Assembly: GCF_004798865.1 (NCBI RefSeq)
Contig: NW_025336481.1
Span: 1,326,390-1,390,389 of the forward strand
Direction: 5' to 3'
Length of the DNA stretch: 64,000 nt
DNA from: Varanus komodoensis
Taxonomy: Eukaryota; Chordata; Lepidosauria; Squamata; Varanidae
Position numbers and translations under genes: made by a program. The notes beneath the pieces are model-generated. The model searched no databases and was not told where the DNA came from. It worked only from the letters and a program-made list of their open reading frames with translations. Shown here one piece after another: positions 10,357 through 20,185 of this stretch. Each line of letters starts with the position of its first letter. Within the stretch, counting starts at the first letter, position 1.

Positions 10357-13300
10357 GTACGCGCGCCGGGACCCCCCTCCCATCGTTACCTCCTGCGAGC
10401 CCTAGGCGTGTGGGGCGCTGGGAGCTCCCTTCCGCGGAGTCTCCAGTTAGGGCGACCTTGGCAGTGGCGCACGTGGTGTCGCGCTTTCTCCTTAGCTTTT
10501 TTGGGGGGTCCTGCACAAGTGGGCACGTTCGCAAGTTCACCTGTCCACGGAGCAGATTTGCAGAGGCAAATTGCTCTGCTGTCAACACTTCGTCGGTGTC
10601 CTCCTTCTCTTCCTCGAAGTGGGGTTTTGGAGGGAAGGGAATGGACGTGTTCTTTTGAAAAGCAGGCGGTAGGACTCTGAGGAAACAGTTGGTGGAGAAG
10701 GTGGAACTGGCAAGGAAGTTTTGAGAAGGAGCTGAGCAGTGGACGAGAGGACTTGCGATATTGTGCTCCTGAGCAATTTCACCAATATTTACTCATGAGC
10801 AAACTTCAAGTTCTCCCCTCCAAAAAGACAGAAAGCAGTTTGCACAGGCGGCTGTCATTAAAGGGGAAAGCACTCTGGCTCCATGCCGCTGGCGCCTCAC
10901 CTTGCTGAGAACGCGTTGCTGTCAAGGGCATCGGGGGAAATGGAACACAAGATTCCGTGGGGCTGGGCTGGAGAAATCCCGCCAGGTTCCCCTTCTGCAT
11001 GGAGTTCTCGTTTGTCCCTCCTTGCAAGCTCCCTGTGGCCGACTGCGCTCGCCGTGCCTGCGGCTTGGGCTTTCTCAGTGCCCCTGGTGCATGTGGCTGG
11101 AGACTGCCAGGGCACGTGCCACCGGGGGGGGGGGGCCTCTGGAGAGCCTCTGGAGCTTCCAGCGCACCGTCAGAGTCGGATCGAGTTGACTCTCCCGTGT
11201 CCTTGCAGGCCTGGGCCATTTACAAAGGCAAATACCACGAGGGGGTGGACAAGGCTGACCCCTCCGTCTGGAAGACTCGCCTGCGGTGTGCCTTGAACAA
11301 AAGCATCGACTTCAAGGAGGTCCCCGACCGGAGCCACCTGGACATTTCGGAGCCCTACAAAGTGTACCAGATCGTCACAGATGTGTCCCAAGAAACGGGT
11401 CCGTCTGGCCACTTGAGGTCCCGGGCGGGTGTGGGTGCAGCACTCGCTTTGTCGCTGTGAAAAGCCACCCCCCTTCCCCGACCCCTCCCAGGGAGATGTG
11501 TGCAGAATGGCGAGGGCTGCAGTGCAGAGAGGGGCACTACTTGGCACACAGAAGGTCCCACTGCCACCTCCAGCAACATCCTGAGCAGAGTCGGAAAAGT
11601 CTGGCGGGACACTTTCAGGGCTGGCAAGGCCGGTTGGGCAGACCCAGGCTCTGACGGGGTGGAAGGCAGCTTCCTGCCTCCCCCCTCCAGGGAAAAGGGA
11701 TCTAGGAGCTCACAAAAGCCCCCTTGCCTGCCAGAGACCCCATGGCCACGCAGAGGCTAGGCGGATCAAAGCCTGCTTCATATAAAGCACCTCCAGGTGC
11801 TCTCAGAAGAGCCAGCGCAGGGCGGCAGAGCCCCGGTCTGCTTCCTGCAGCCTCAGTTCCAGCCCTCGCTGTCCCCCCGTTGTCAGGAGCAAGTAGTGAG
11901 CCCCCTTTTCGCTCCCCTAAGAGCTGTTGCCAGCCAGAGTTGGCAGGGATGGCCAGATCGACCTGGTGGAAGGTGGCTTCCTGGACAGAGGAGCTTGGAG
12001 CACCAGGAGACTAAAAGTGCCATCCTGTGCATGTGGGATGGGAGAAGCCCCACCGCCCCGGCGTTCCCAGCCGGCACGCTGGGAATTGTGAGCCTTTGTT
12101 CTGTCTAAACCCACAAAGGAGAGCAGCCTTGGTGTTCTTGTCCTTTGCAGTGTTCCAAGGTGCCCTTTTCACATTCTCCTGTGCTGCTGGGTGGCTTCTT
12201 ACCATGTGGGGAAGCTTAAATGTCCGTGCTAAATAAAAGAAAGGCTGAAGGAGCACTTTGTTGTTCTGTCCCCAGATAAGGGCAAGGGCAAGAGGCCCCC
12301 CAGGGAGCCGAGGCAGCCCCCAGTGTCTGCGCAGCAAGAGTCTGGAGTGAACCGCCTGCCGAACCAGGTAAGGGCATTGCCAGGGGTGGCTGGGCAGCCC
12401 CACACCCGTGGGGCTCCGCGTCCTTGCAGCTTTTCTTGGGAGTTCTCCGTGGTGCTGAATGCCACCCCCAGAGGAAAGAGCCCACGAAGCTGAAAGGAGA
12501 TGCTTCAGTGTGTGAGGACCTGCTCCCACCCCTGCCAGCCTGTCCTGTGTGTCGCTTGCCCATGTTGCACCCGCAGCCCAAGATACGTTTGGCCAGCTTA
12601 GTGGGGCCCAGGCGGCCCGTCGAAGGGGGCTCCAAGCTGGGTGGGAGCAGCACCCGCAGTCGCGCAGCATCCGCCCCAGACGCGAGAGGACCTCGCCTTG
12701 GTCGCTACTGCTCATGGCCTCCTGCAATGCGCTTTGGGTGGGGCTGCCCTTGGGAGGCTTTTGGGAACTGTACCTAGTCGAAGAGGATGCTGCTGGGGTA
12801 CGGTGGGAACGAGGGAATGAGGGCATTGCGTCCATTGCTTTCCGGGCCCACTTGAAGGAGCTGTTTGAAAGCACTGAACAAAACACTGTCTTCCCCTTGC
12901 ACCCTCCTGGACGCCTCAGCTCTCCGAGCAGCAAGGAGCAGGGCCTCTTCGGCGGTGGCCCCATCCTCTGGAAGGCCTTCCTCACTAAGCTTTGCAGAGA
13001 GATGCTGTGGCACTCGGGACCCCCATCGCAACGAGCAAGGGCCGACTGCCTGCGCCTCTGAGGACGTGGACGGGATCTGCACGAGGTGGGGAGGGAAGGG
13101 GACTAGGACCTTCCGACTCCACACCTCCCTGCCCCCAAACCCCGCACTTCGGTAGCAGGTCGGCCAGCCAGGGGCTTTCGGGAGCTGAGCCTCCACCCTC
13201 CAAGTCCACAGAGTTCTCCCCGCCGATTGCAGCGCAAGCAGCCCGGCAGCTGCAGGCCTGTCCTCTCTTCAGCAGGAATGCTGCACTTTCACTTTCGCTC

Positions 13301-16300
13301 CCGCGAACCGCGAGTGGCGGTTCCTGTGATATTTAGGCACTTGTTCTCCGGCATAACCTTTGCATGCTTTGACAGTTCCTTCCGTTTCTTGTGGATTCTG
13401 CTTCATTGGGGGCATATTTTCACATTCAAAACCTCTTCAGGAGCAGGATGGAGGGCTTTTTCAGTAAATAAAAGGGGTATGTTCTTGCGGAGCTGCGGCT
13501 TCCTCCTTAAACTGCACAACTCCTTCAGCTGCTGTAAATCCTCGGGCAACTGGCTTCACAGCAATAGTTGGTATTTGCCGTTTACGGCATGTTCAAGTCT
13601 TCAATTTCTTTCAGTTTCTGGAGTTTGTGCAAGCTGCTGTAGCACCCTAGTCAAAGCGGAGGCATTTCATTTGCCCAGGGCCTCCTCCTGTTGTGACTAG
13701 CCTTCTGGGCAGCCAGACCAGCAGTGGGTGGAGCAAAGCAAAAGGTGGGCGGGGCCAAGGCTGTGGTGGGCCGGTTCTCCCTTGCGCACACGGCAGTTCC
13801 CGTGCATAACACACACGTGCTCACAGAGGTCAAGCGACTGGGCTTGAAAAAGCCTCTAACGGGAGAGCTGTTTTCGTGTGGGATGCAGATTGGAGGGGCA
13901 ATGAGAGAGAAGGGTTAATGTGGCAGCCCACCCACCCAGCCCCACGGCCTCTGCGCGGCAGGCTGGCTTGGAGAAGGACCCCACTGGCTGAAAAGGGCGG
14001 TTTCTCAAGCCAAAGCACAAGGCAGGGGGGCCGGGGGAGCCGTGGTCCTGTGGACGCCTCGTTCGGCCAGGGGCTGCGCCTGCGGCACCTCCAAGGTCAG
14101 GCACTCGCGGTGGGGATCCCCTGATCTTGGAGGGGGGAAGAACCACCCTGCCGCCTTCTCCCACTCGGCCCACACACACGTGCTGGTCATCTGTCGGGGG
14201 AGCCACACCCCAATCCAGACGTGTTTGCGGAAAGACCACCAGCCTGTCGAAGCAGAGCTGAGCTGCCCTGTGAGGAGGCGCCAACCACCGTCTTTGCTCA
14301 ACTTGGCAGCCGTCCAGCCCTGCAGTGCAAGGAACTGGAAGTGGCATGCCAGGGAGGTGGCCCGTCCCTTCCAAGTTTGCTGGTGTCCTGAACCAGCCAC
14401 CCCGGAATCCTCTGCTGCACCTTGAGCCTGGAAGGGGGACTGGGTAGGGTCCAGAGCAGTGCAAGCACCCACGGCCACCCAGGGCTGCTACGGAAACTTG
14501 AGCCAGCCTTCCCAGTACCCCCAAAGGAGCTGTCCGGAGTGTCTTCTTTTTTCCATTCATACCCCACCTTTTTTTCCTCTTGCGAGTTTATTTATAACAG
14601 CTCAGTGGGTTTGTGGAAACAGCCATGCTTGCAATTGTGCCGCATGCCATGAGAAAAGGAGCAGCGGAAAGTTTTCTGCTGAGAGGATGACTGAGCTGTC
14701 TGCAGCGATGGGAAGGGTCGCAGCGCAAAGGTCAGGATGCGGTTAAGAGCTGCCACTTCTGTGCTTCGGCTCGCGCACAGATCTCATGAGTCGGTCGAAA
14801 GGCTCCGAGCCTCACACCAGCCTTTGCTTATTAGCTGCAGCGCCTGCTAATCTGCTAGAATCGTCCATCGGGAAAACTGAGTCAGCACGAAGGGCACCCC
14901 GCTTCATTGGGCGGCAAAAGCTGAGAGACCGAGCCAGGCCTGCTGAGCCGGGCCTGCGCTTGCACTGGGCTACACCCAGCTGGGCCTGTCTGTGGGCTTC
15001 GGGAGTGTGTCCGTTGGACGTTTTCTGCTGCATGTTAGCAGGACAGTGCGGCTTCGTGGTGGCCTTTCTGGGGCCTCCTTTCTGCATATTGCTAGCCGTG
15101 TTAGCCATTCTGGGGGGAGGAAGGGAAATGAGTGCTTCCTGTGGCTGCTCACCTTGCTGGCCAGGTGCTCCCTCCGTCCCAGAGGCGGCCTGCCTGCGCA
15201 TAACAGCTGCTGAGGAGCCGAGGCCTCGCCCCCGTCCTGCTGAGGGCTCCCGGGGGCAGCTGGTGTGTGCGGGACTGGTGGACCTTGGCTCGGATCCGTC
15301 ATGGATTTGCTTATGCCCTCTCATGCTTATGTTCTTAATGCTAATGCAAAGTAACATGCACATGTTCAGCGTCCTGGCGCCTTGTTCCTCCCTCCCCAGT
15401 TGCAGCTGTGTGTTGCCTTTCTCCTCAGGCCGGGTCATCCTCCGACGCAGGGCAGGGCCGCCCGGAAGAGCCCAGGGCAGCGTGCCTGGATACTCCAGGG
15501 TCACCCCAAGCCTTCCAGAACCCCAGCCTCTCCGATCACCTCGGTAAGGACACTGGCGGACTTCTCTGCAAAATGTTTGGGGCTGCCCTGGGGAGGGGGG
15601 CGCTGCAGCCCCATGACTGCCTCTCTCTGCCCCTGGATTTTCATGGTGAGTTTTCCTGGGAGGAGTCGCCAGGGACCAGTCCTGAACCCCAACTCCCTCG
15701 GGGGAGCCTTCGTGCAGCCCCTTCCTGCAGCTGTTTGGGCAGAACCCCTCCAGGGGTCCGGGGAATGGGCACGGAGGAACTGCCCCTGTGTCTCCCGGCC
15801 ACAGCCCCGTGGACTGCTGGGCCTCGTGCCTGGCCTGCAACGAGGACGAGGAGAGCCGTCGAAATGCCCGGCTTTGCTGTGCTCCCTTCACGCAGGATAC
15901 CAGGTGCAAGGCTATTTCTACAGCTGGAGCCCTGCACACTTCCGCTGCCACGCGAGTCCACGCTTCGCCAGTCCCGTCATCCCCAGCACGGACAATGAAA
16001 CCACCAACTCAGGTAGAGCAGGGAGGGAGCTGCCGGGCACCCCGTGCGGGGCAGACATGGTGCGAGGCACCCCTGCTGCCTAGCCCAGCCCAGCCCGCTG
16101 GCCCCTTCTGCAGCGCTGGGGGAGGCAGGACCGCTGGGGGCACAGGCGGCCTTGGTGCAGCTTGCTGTGTGGAGGGAGAAGTGCCCCCCCCGGAGGATAA
16201 TTTGGGCCGGACCCCCTCCAGCCACGGCTAGGCACGTGGCCCGCCATCCCTCTGGGGAAACGGACTGAAGTTGGTGGCAGCCGTCAGACTTTTCCCACAG

Positions 16301-19300
16301 GGACTCTGGAAATGTTCCTCAGCTGCGCCCCGTTCCCTTTTCCTGCGTCACAGCCCTTTCCTCACCCTCTTTTTCCAGACACGGGCCACACGGGCAGGGC
16401 CTGGTGCATTTTCTGGCTTTGGAGGGGTCCATGCACATTCTGCGCATGTTTAGAGCCGCTCTTGCCAGCCTGGCATCCCGCACAGCTGTGGGACTCTGGC
16501 TGCAACACCTTGCTTCTCCCCACTGAAGAATTGCTCCCCCTTGCTTCGCTGCCCCCGTAGCCTGATGAGGTGCCCTTGAGCACCCGAAAGCTTGCACAGT
16601 GCCGAGGCTTCCTGGTGGCTCCGAAGGAAGCCACTGCCTAAATGCGGGAGCAGGAGAAGGCAGCTGAACAGGACGAATTTGTGACTGGGAGCCAGGGGGT
16701 CGCCCTCGGGCACCATGTGCATTCAGGTGCAAATGGCCCGGGGGGGGGGGATTTGATTTAAATCCCTAGGCAGTAAGACTAAATCACGCTTTTCCACAGA
16801 TTTAAATCACGCTTTTCTACAGAATTTGCGCACATGCCCTTCCTTGCCATAGGTAGAAGAACTTCTTTAAAATATTCCCAGAGTTGGTCTCTTTGACGCT
16901 GCCAAACTGCTGCCGTTACAGGTTTTCCTCTCCAGCAAAACGATAACATGACACGTCTCAGGCCATACACAGAAAGATTCTTAGATTGTGGCTTCTTCTG
17001 CTCAAAGGTTTCACTTCCTTTTCCCTGCTTCCTTCTCCCTCCTCACACTTGGCTTCTTGTGCAGATCTATTCCACTCTCAACTATCTACCTGTATCCACG
17101 GGATTTTTGAAACTTAGCCCTGAAGAGGCTGATTCTGCATAAACATATTTGCAAGGCAAGGCTGGGATTTGGGTCTTTTTCTCTGCTCTGTATGTTTATT
17201 TTATAACATTTTGGCTGTGAAGAAGAGGCATGTGATTTCTGCAGGCACAAATTCACAGTTTTGAGAACTGTGAAACCAAGCATCTGTGATAATATCTTCT
17301 AGACAGAAAAAATGCCCAATAATCTTACAGAAACCTCTGGAAGAGCATGACATTGTGACTGGATTAATGGAATTTATTTACCAACAAATTTAAACGCAGC
17401 ATGGATATATAGCCTCATGCTACATAATTGAAAAGTAACCCATATTTCATTATGAATAACCTTTGGACTATAATGCATCTTAAATAGGGAAGTATCTTTA
17501 GATAGCTTTGTCGTCCAAAAAGCATTTTTTTAAAAAAGTCCAATTGAAATAAAAAAATCATTTCTTTAAAAGAAATCTGATTTAATTTTGTTTAAATCTG
17601 TTTTTTGGAGGTTTTTTAAATTGCTTTTTATCCACCCTGCAAATGAGTGGCTTTCTGTTTTGGAGCTCACGTTTCCTCTCCGCCTTGTAGTGCAGTCCTG
17701 GGGCCAGTTACTCTTCATTTAATCTTTAAGTTTGCCCCTCACCCCCCGAGACTGGCCATGCCCCCCTAGCAGCCATTTCAAGCGAGACCCCAACCACTCT
17801 CCCCCTCCCCGGTGCCTGGTCACCATGTTGTGCGAGTGCCCACAGGATGTCTTCTGAATTCCAGAGGCCTCCACGGCGGCCAGGTGATCCATCGGGCACC
17901 CCTGCCAGAGCGCTCACCCGGGGAGTGGGGAGCGGACCCCGCGCCCTGACCCCCGCGCCCGCTTCTCCCTCCAGACTTCTGGCTACACATCCGGCTCTAT
18001 TACTGCGACGTGCTGGTGAAAGAAGTGACCACACGCACCGCCGAGGGCTGCCGGATCACCTACCGCCCGGTGCCAGCCGACAACGAGCACCTGTACGGGC
18101 CCAGCGCCATGGAGCAGGTCCAGTTCCCCTGTCCCGGCACGCCGGCGGGGGACGGCCCGGCCGCCCGGGTGGCGGGGGTCCTGGAGCGGCTGCTGCCCCA
18201 CCTGCACCGCGGCATCCTCCTCTGGGTGGCCCCCGAAGGGGTCTTCACGAAGCGCCAGTGCCAGGGCCGCGTCTACTGGAAGGGGCCCCTGGCCCCCCAC
18301 GAGGACCGGCCCAACAAGCTGGAGCGCGAGCGGACCTACAAGCTGCTGGACACGCAGCAGTTCCTCCAGCGTGAGTACCTGCCTCGCCCCCGGACCCAGT
18401 CCCGCTCGGCCCTGCTCGCCTTGTGGCTGCGCACCACCCGCAGCGCATTCCAGGGCCCACGTTCATCCTGGGAATACGGGACACGGCAAGAGTGTCTCTG
18501 AGAACGTGCAGAGTACCCTCCCACCTACTGAGGCTGAACTGCCGCGTGTGCTTCAGTGGGGATATATGCCCCGAGCATCCCATTTTTTGCAGAGGGCTCT
18601 GGCAGGGGAGCTGATGGGAAAGAGGGCGGGTCTTCACCCCACCCCAGGTGGCACTTTCTGATGCTCCCCTGCTCTTACTCGGGAGACCAGCTTCCCCCAA
18701 CACGCTCCGCAGCGATGATCTGGATTGCCCCTCCCAGCATTGCTGCCCACCGGCCATGGTGGCTGGGGCTGATGGGAGCGGAAGTCCAACATTCCTGGAA
18801 GCACGTGGGTCTCGCTTTCCAGGCCAGTGGCCCTTTTGCTGGCCTGCTTCCCCAGCTGCGGGGACTGGGGCCAGGGGCACCAGCGGGGGGCGGCCTCTTC
18901 GCCTGCCCTCTCCCCCAGGCGCCTGGGCAGCCGCAAGACATCGCTGGGGTCTCTTTCTGTGCCACCAGAATTACGGGGCTTCCTGAACCACGGCAAGCCC
19001 CCTCCCCAGTACCAGATCCACTTCTGCTTCGGAGAGGAGTACCCAGCAGCCCCGAACCAGAAGCTGCACAAGTTCGTCACCGCCTGCGTGAGTATCCCGG
19101 CAGCGGCCTGCACGGCACCGTGTCTCGAGCACAACCCTGAGCTGGAGCGGCAGGGGCCGGAGCTGGCACCCCGGTTTGGCTCCCCGCGGCTCAGCGGGGC
19201 GGGGGGCTGGCGGGCGCGCGAAGGATGCCGGGCTGGAGGGGATAGCGAGGCCCTCCTGCTTTGGCCCGGCTGCTTCCTTTCCTCTGCTGCCCCTCCCTTT

Positions 19301-20185
19301 CCCACTCACTGGCTCAAGGCCAGTGGGGCAGGGGGCAGAAAATGGGGGGTGGCAGGGAGGAGAGCCCATGGCCTTGGCCGCCCAGCCTCGGCCAGCACTT
19401 TCCATGAGGGCCAGTCACTCTGTGCCCTGATCGTGCTTTGGTGCCCCCCCTGCCCCACAGGGCTGGTTGGGCATGCCCCTTGTCTCCCGTCATCCCGCCT
19501 GAGACCATGTGGTCCTTAAACCAGCAGCCCCCCAGGTGCTCTCCCACTTTGCCCGCCCAGCCGCCAGCCCCCGAGACGGGCGGCCGCTTGAGACCACAGG
19601 GATGGGAGCGACCCTGAGGCAGCCTGAGACCAGAGGCCACGTGCAGCCTTGGCAAGCTCCGGAGAAGTCTCCGGAGGGCCGTGGCCAGGCCTGAGAGCAG
19701 GATGCGTGCCAGGGCCCTCTCATCTCTCACGGGAAAGCGGCCTCCGTCCTTCCGAGAGGCCCCTGGTGCGCCGACGGGCCAAGTCGCCTCGCTGATGCAT
19801 CGCACGAAGGCGGAGTGACACCCGGGGGCACGGCTGGGCCCTGCGATGCCACTCAGCCCATGGGATGGTCGTCTGGCCTCCCACTGGGAAGCGGGTTCCC
19901 ATGCCTGAGTGAGGGCCGCCGGGCCTGGAAAGCTGGATGCAGCAGAGACGGAAGGCCGCCTGGCCGCTCGGAGTGGCCCGTCCTCTCCGTGCCGCAGCGG
20001 GCTCTCGCCACATGCCTTGCCGTGACCGGCCAGCCATCTCTCCCCAGGTGGAGCCGGTGTTCGCCCGCGACCTCTGCCTGCACGCCCAGCGCCTGGGGCC
20101 CCAGTCGCTGCAGGGCCCTCAGCCCCTCGGCTCGGATGCTCCCAGGAATATCGTCCAGATCCTCAAGCAGCTGTGCTCCCCTTGA
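10183..20185 (+). CDS. IRF10: Interferon regulatory factor 10 (complete, eight coding exons)
   Basis: This is a nuclear transcription factor of the IRF4/8/9/10 subfamily, acting on GAAA-type interferon response elements. Coding exons are 10183-10356, 11209-11398, 12276-12367, 15429-15543, 15896-16012, 17975-18370, 18969-19087 and 20048-20185. All phases join to give 1341 bases, 446 residues. The DNA-binding domain spans about residues 8-115, with the five family tryptophans at 13, 28, 40, 60 and 79. The recognition helix RLRCALNKS follows, with Arg82, Cys85 and Asn88. A proline-rich linker covers about 120-229. The IRF-association domain starts at DFWLHIRLYYCDVLVKE (about 230) and includes DRPNKLER and CFGEEYP. 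Its place between FOXS1 and DUSP15 rules out IRF4 and IRF8 and supports IRF10, first described in chicken and absent from human and mouse. The donor after exon 2 (GTCCGT) is weak but the only one that keeps phase. Confidence 0.93.
10357..11208 (+). other. IRF10 intron 1
   Basis: 852 bases. It has a homopolymer G tract near 11127. No repeat or internal gene is recognised. Confidence 0.8.
11209..11398 (+). CDS. IRF10: IRF10 coding exon 2
   Basis: It follows acceptor GTGTCCTTGCAG and encodes AWAIYKGKYHEGVDKADP through the recognition helix to QIVTDVSQET. It ends one base into a codon at a GTCCGT donor; that base joins AT of the next exon to make Asp. Confidence 0.92.
11399..12275 (+). other. 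IRF10 intron 2
   Basis: 877 bases of GC-rich sequence with no recognised element. It begins with a weak GTCCGT donor and ends TTCTGTCCCCAG. Confidence 0.8.
12276..12367 (+). CDS. IRF10: IRF10 coding exon 3 (linker)
   Basis: Acceptor TTCTGTCCCCAG and donor GTAAGG bracket 92 bases encoding a basic, proline-rich linker: DKGKGKRPPREPRQPPV to NRLPNQ. Function is assigned only by position and phase. Confidence 0.82.
12830..13020 (+). mobile_element. L2-type LINE 3' fragment
   Basis: The part CAGGGCCTCTTCGGCGGTGG followed by CCCATCCTCTGGAAGGCCTT matches the same LINE 3' region seen at 6700-6740 (GGTGGCGCCCAACCTATGGA). It is short and degraded. Confidence 0.45.
13287..13296 (-). promoter_or_regulatory. 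ISRE/IRF element in IRF10 intron 3
   Basis: The plus strand TTTCACTTTC is GAAAGTGAAA on the minus strand, the classic IRF element core. It is extended on the minus strand to GCGAAAGTGAAAGTGC. Confidence 0.45.
15060..15310 (+). mobile_element. CR1-type LINE fragment
   Basis: The order of motifs (a GCTCCC tract, then GGACTGGTGGACCTTGGCTC and GGATCCG) follows the sense CR1 segment ending 'ctggactagatggacccttggtctgatcc' in squamates. It is highly diverged. Confidence 0.4.
15429..15543 (+). CDS. IRF10: IRF10 coding exon 4 (linker)
   Basis: Acceptor TTTCTCCTCAG and donor GTAAGG. It encodes AGSSSDAGQGRPEEPR to LSDHL plus one base, continuing the low-complexity linker. Confidence 0.8.
15544..15895 (+). 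other. IRF10 intron 4
   Basis: 352 bases between two phase-1 exons, GT-AG bounded, no recognised element. Confidence 0.8.
15896..16012 (+). CDS. IRF10: IRF10 coding exon 5
   Basis: Acceptor CTTCACGCAG and donor GTAGAG. It encodes GYQVQGYFYSWSPAHFRC to DNETTNS. The VQGYFYSW segment corresponds to the VTGTFYACAPP part of IRF4 just before the association domain. Confidence 0.85.
16013..17974 (+). other. IRF10 intron 5, hosting a hAT-like element
   Basis: About 2 kb. Nearly half is the AT-rich element at 16737-17639. Just before it, 16480-16640 has the CCTGATGAGGTGCCC and CGAAAGCTTGCACA motifs of an old interspersed repeat I cannot name. Confidence 0.7.
16737..17639. mobile_element. hAT-like non-autonomous DNA transposon, about 0.9 kb
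   Basis: The right end reads TTTTTATCCACCCTG, the reverse complement of CAGGGTGGATAAAAA. The left end is a degraded G-run followed by GATTTGATTTAAATC. CAAATG occurs directly outside both ends (16730-16735 and 17640-17645), consistent with a decayed 8-base target duplication of the hAT type. The interior is AT-rich with repeated TTTAAATC motifs and has no transposase. It sits in the IRF10 intron before the main association-domain exon. Confidence 0.6.
17975..18370 (+). CDS. IRF10: IRF10 coding exon 6 (IRF-association domain)
   Basis: The acceptor is TTCTCCCTCCAG and the donor GTGAGT. It is the longest exon (396 bases) and carries most of the association domain: WLHIRLYYCDVLVKE, ILLWVAPEGVFTKR, DRPNKLERERTYKLLDTQQF. 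All of these align with IRF4. Confidence 0.93.
18371..18968 (+). other. IRF10 intron 6
   Basis: 598 bases. 18735-18800 (GGTGGCTGGGGCTGATGGGA and GGAAGTCCAACATTCCTGGA) resembles the short palindromic repeats seen at 22070 and elsewhere in the window. Confidence 0.7.
18969..19087 (+). CDS. IRF10: IRF10 coding exon 7
   Basis: It follows acceptor TTTCTGTGCCACCAG and encodes LRGFLNHGKPPPQYQIHF, CFGEEYPAAPNQ and KLHKFVTAC, ending in phase 0 at GTGAGT. It forms the last strands and helices of the association domain. Confidence 0.92.
19088..20047 (+). other. IRF10 intron 7
   Basis: 960 bases, GC-rich, no recognised element. Confidence 0.8.
20048..20185 (+). CDS. IRF10: IRF10 last coding exon
   Basis: After acceptor CATCTCTCCCCAG it encodes VEPVFARDLCLHAQRLGPQ to QILKQLCSP and a TGA at 20183-20185. 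IRF4 has VEPLLARQLYYFAQQNS at the same place. Confidence 0.92.
   Translation: MEPVFARDLCLHAQRLGPQSLQGPQPLGSDAPRNIVQILKQLCSP

Larger units (their letters stand above)
9000..10420 (+). promoter_or_regulatory. CpG-island promoter of IRF10
   Basis: The sequence becomes very GC- and CpG-rich from about 9000 up to and through the first coding exon of IRF10. Several long chance open frames on both strands come from this composition. No splice acceptor precedes the start codon at 10183, so translation probably begins in the first exon and the transcription start lies inside this island. The two IRF-type sites at 9781 and 9804 lie about 0.4 kb before the start codon. Confidence 0.75.
12368..15428 (+). 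other. IRF10 intron 3, with LINE fragments and an IRF-type site
   Basis: About 3.1 kb. 12830-13020 resembles an L2-type LINE 3' fragment (TTCGGCGGTGGCCCCATCC). An exact GAAANNGAAA core lies on the minus strand at 13287-13296. From about 15060 to 15310 there is a diverged CR1-like fragment. Long open frames here, including one of 379 codons on the minus strand, are chance products of the composition. Confidence 0.6.

Noticed and set aside
9016-10383. 455-codon open frame on the minus strand opposite the first IRF10 exon
   Set aside because: It overlaps a CpG island and the IRF10 exon on the other strand, is Arg/Ala/Pro/Gly-rich, and shows no known domain. It is an effect of GC-rich sequence lacking stop codons.
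14812-15951. 379-codon minus-strand open frame across IRF10 exons 4 and 5
   Set aside because: It is antisense to two well-spliced IRF10 exons, contains CR1-like repeat sequence, and has no recognisable protein similarity.
10183-20185. Alternative identity as IRF4, IRF8 or IRF9
   Set aside because: The domains resemble IRF4, but the neighbours are FOXS1 and DUSP15, not DUSP22/EXOC2 or the 16q24 FOX cluster, and the linker does not match IRF4. IRF10 fits sequence and place better.
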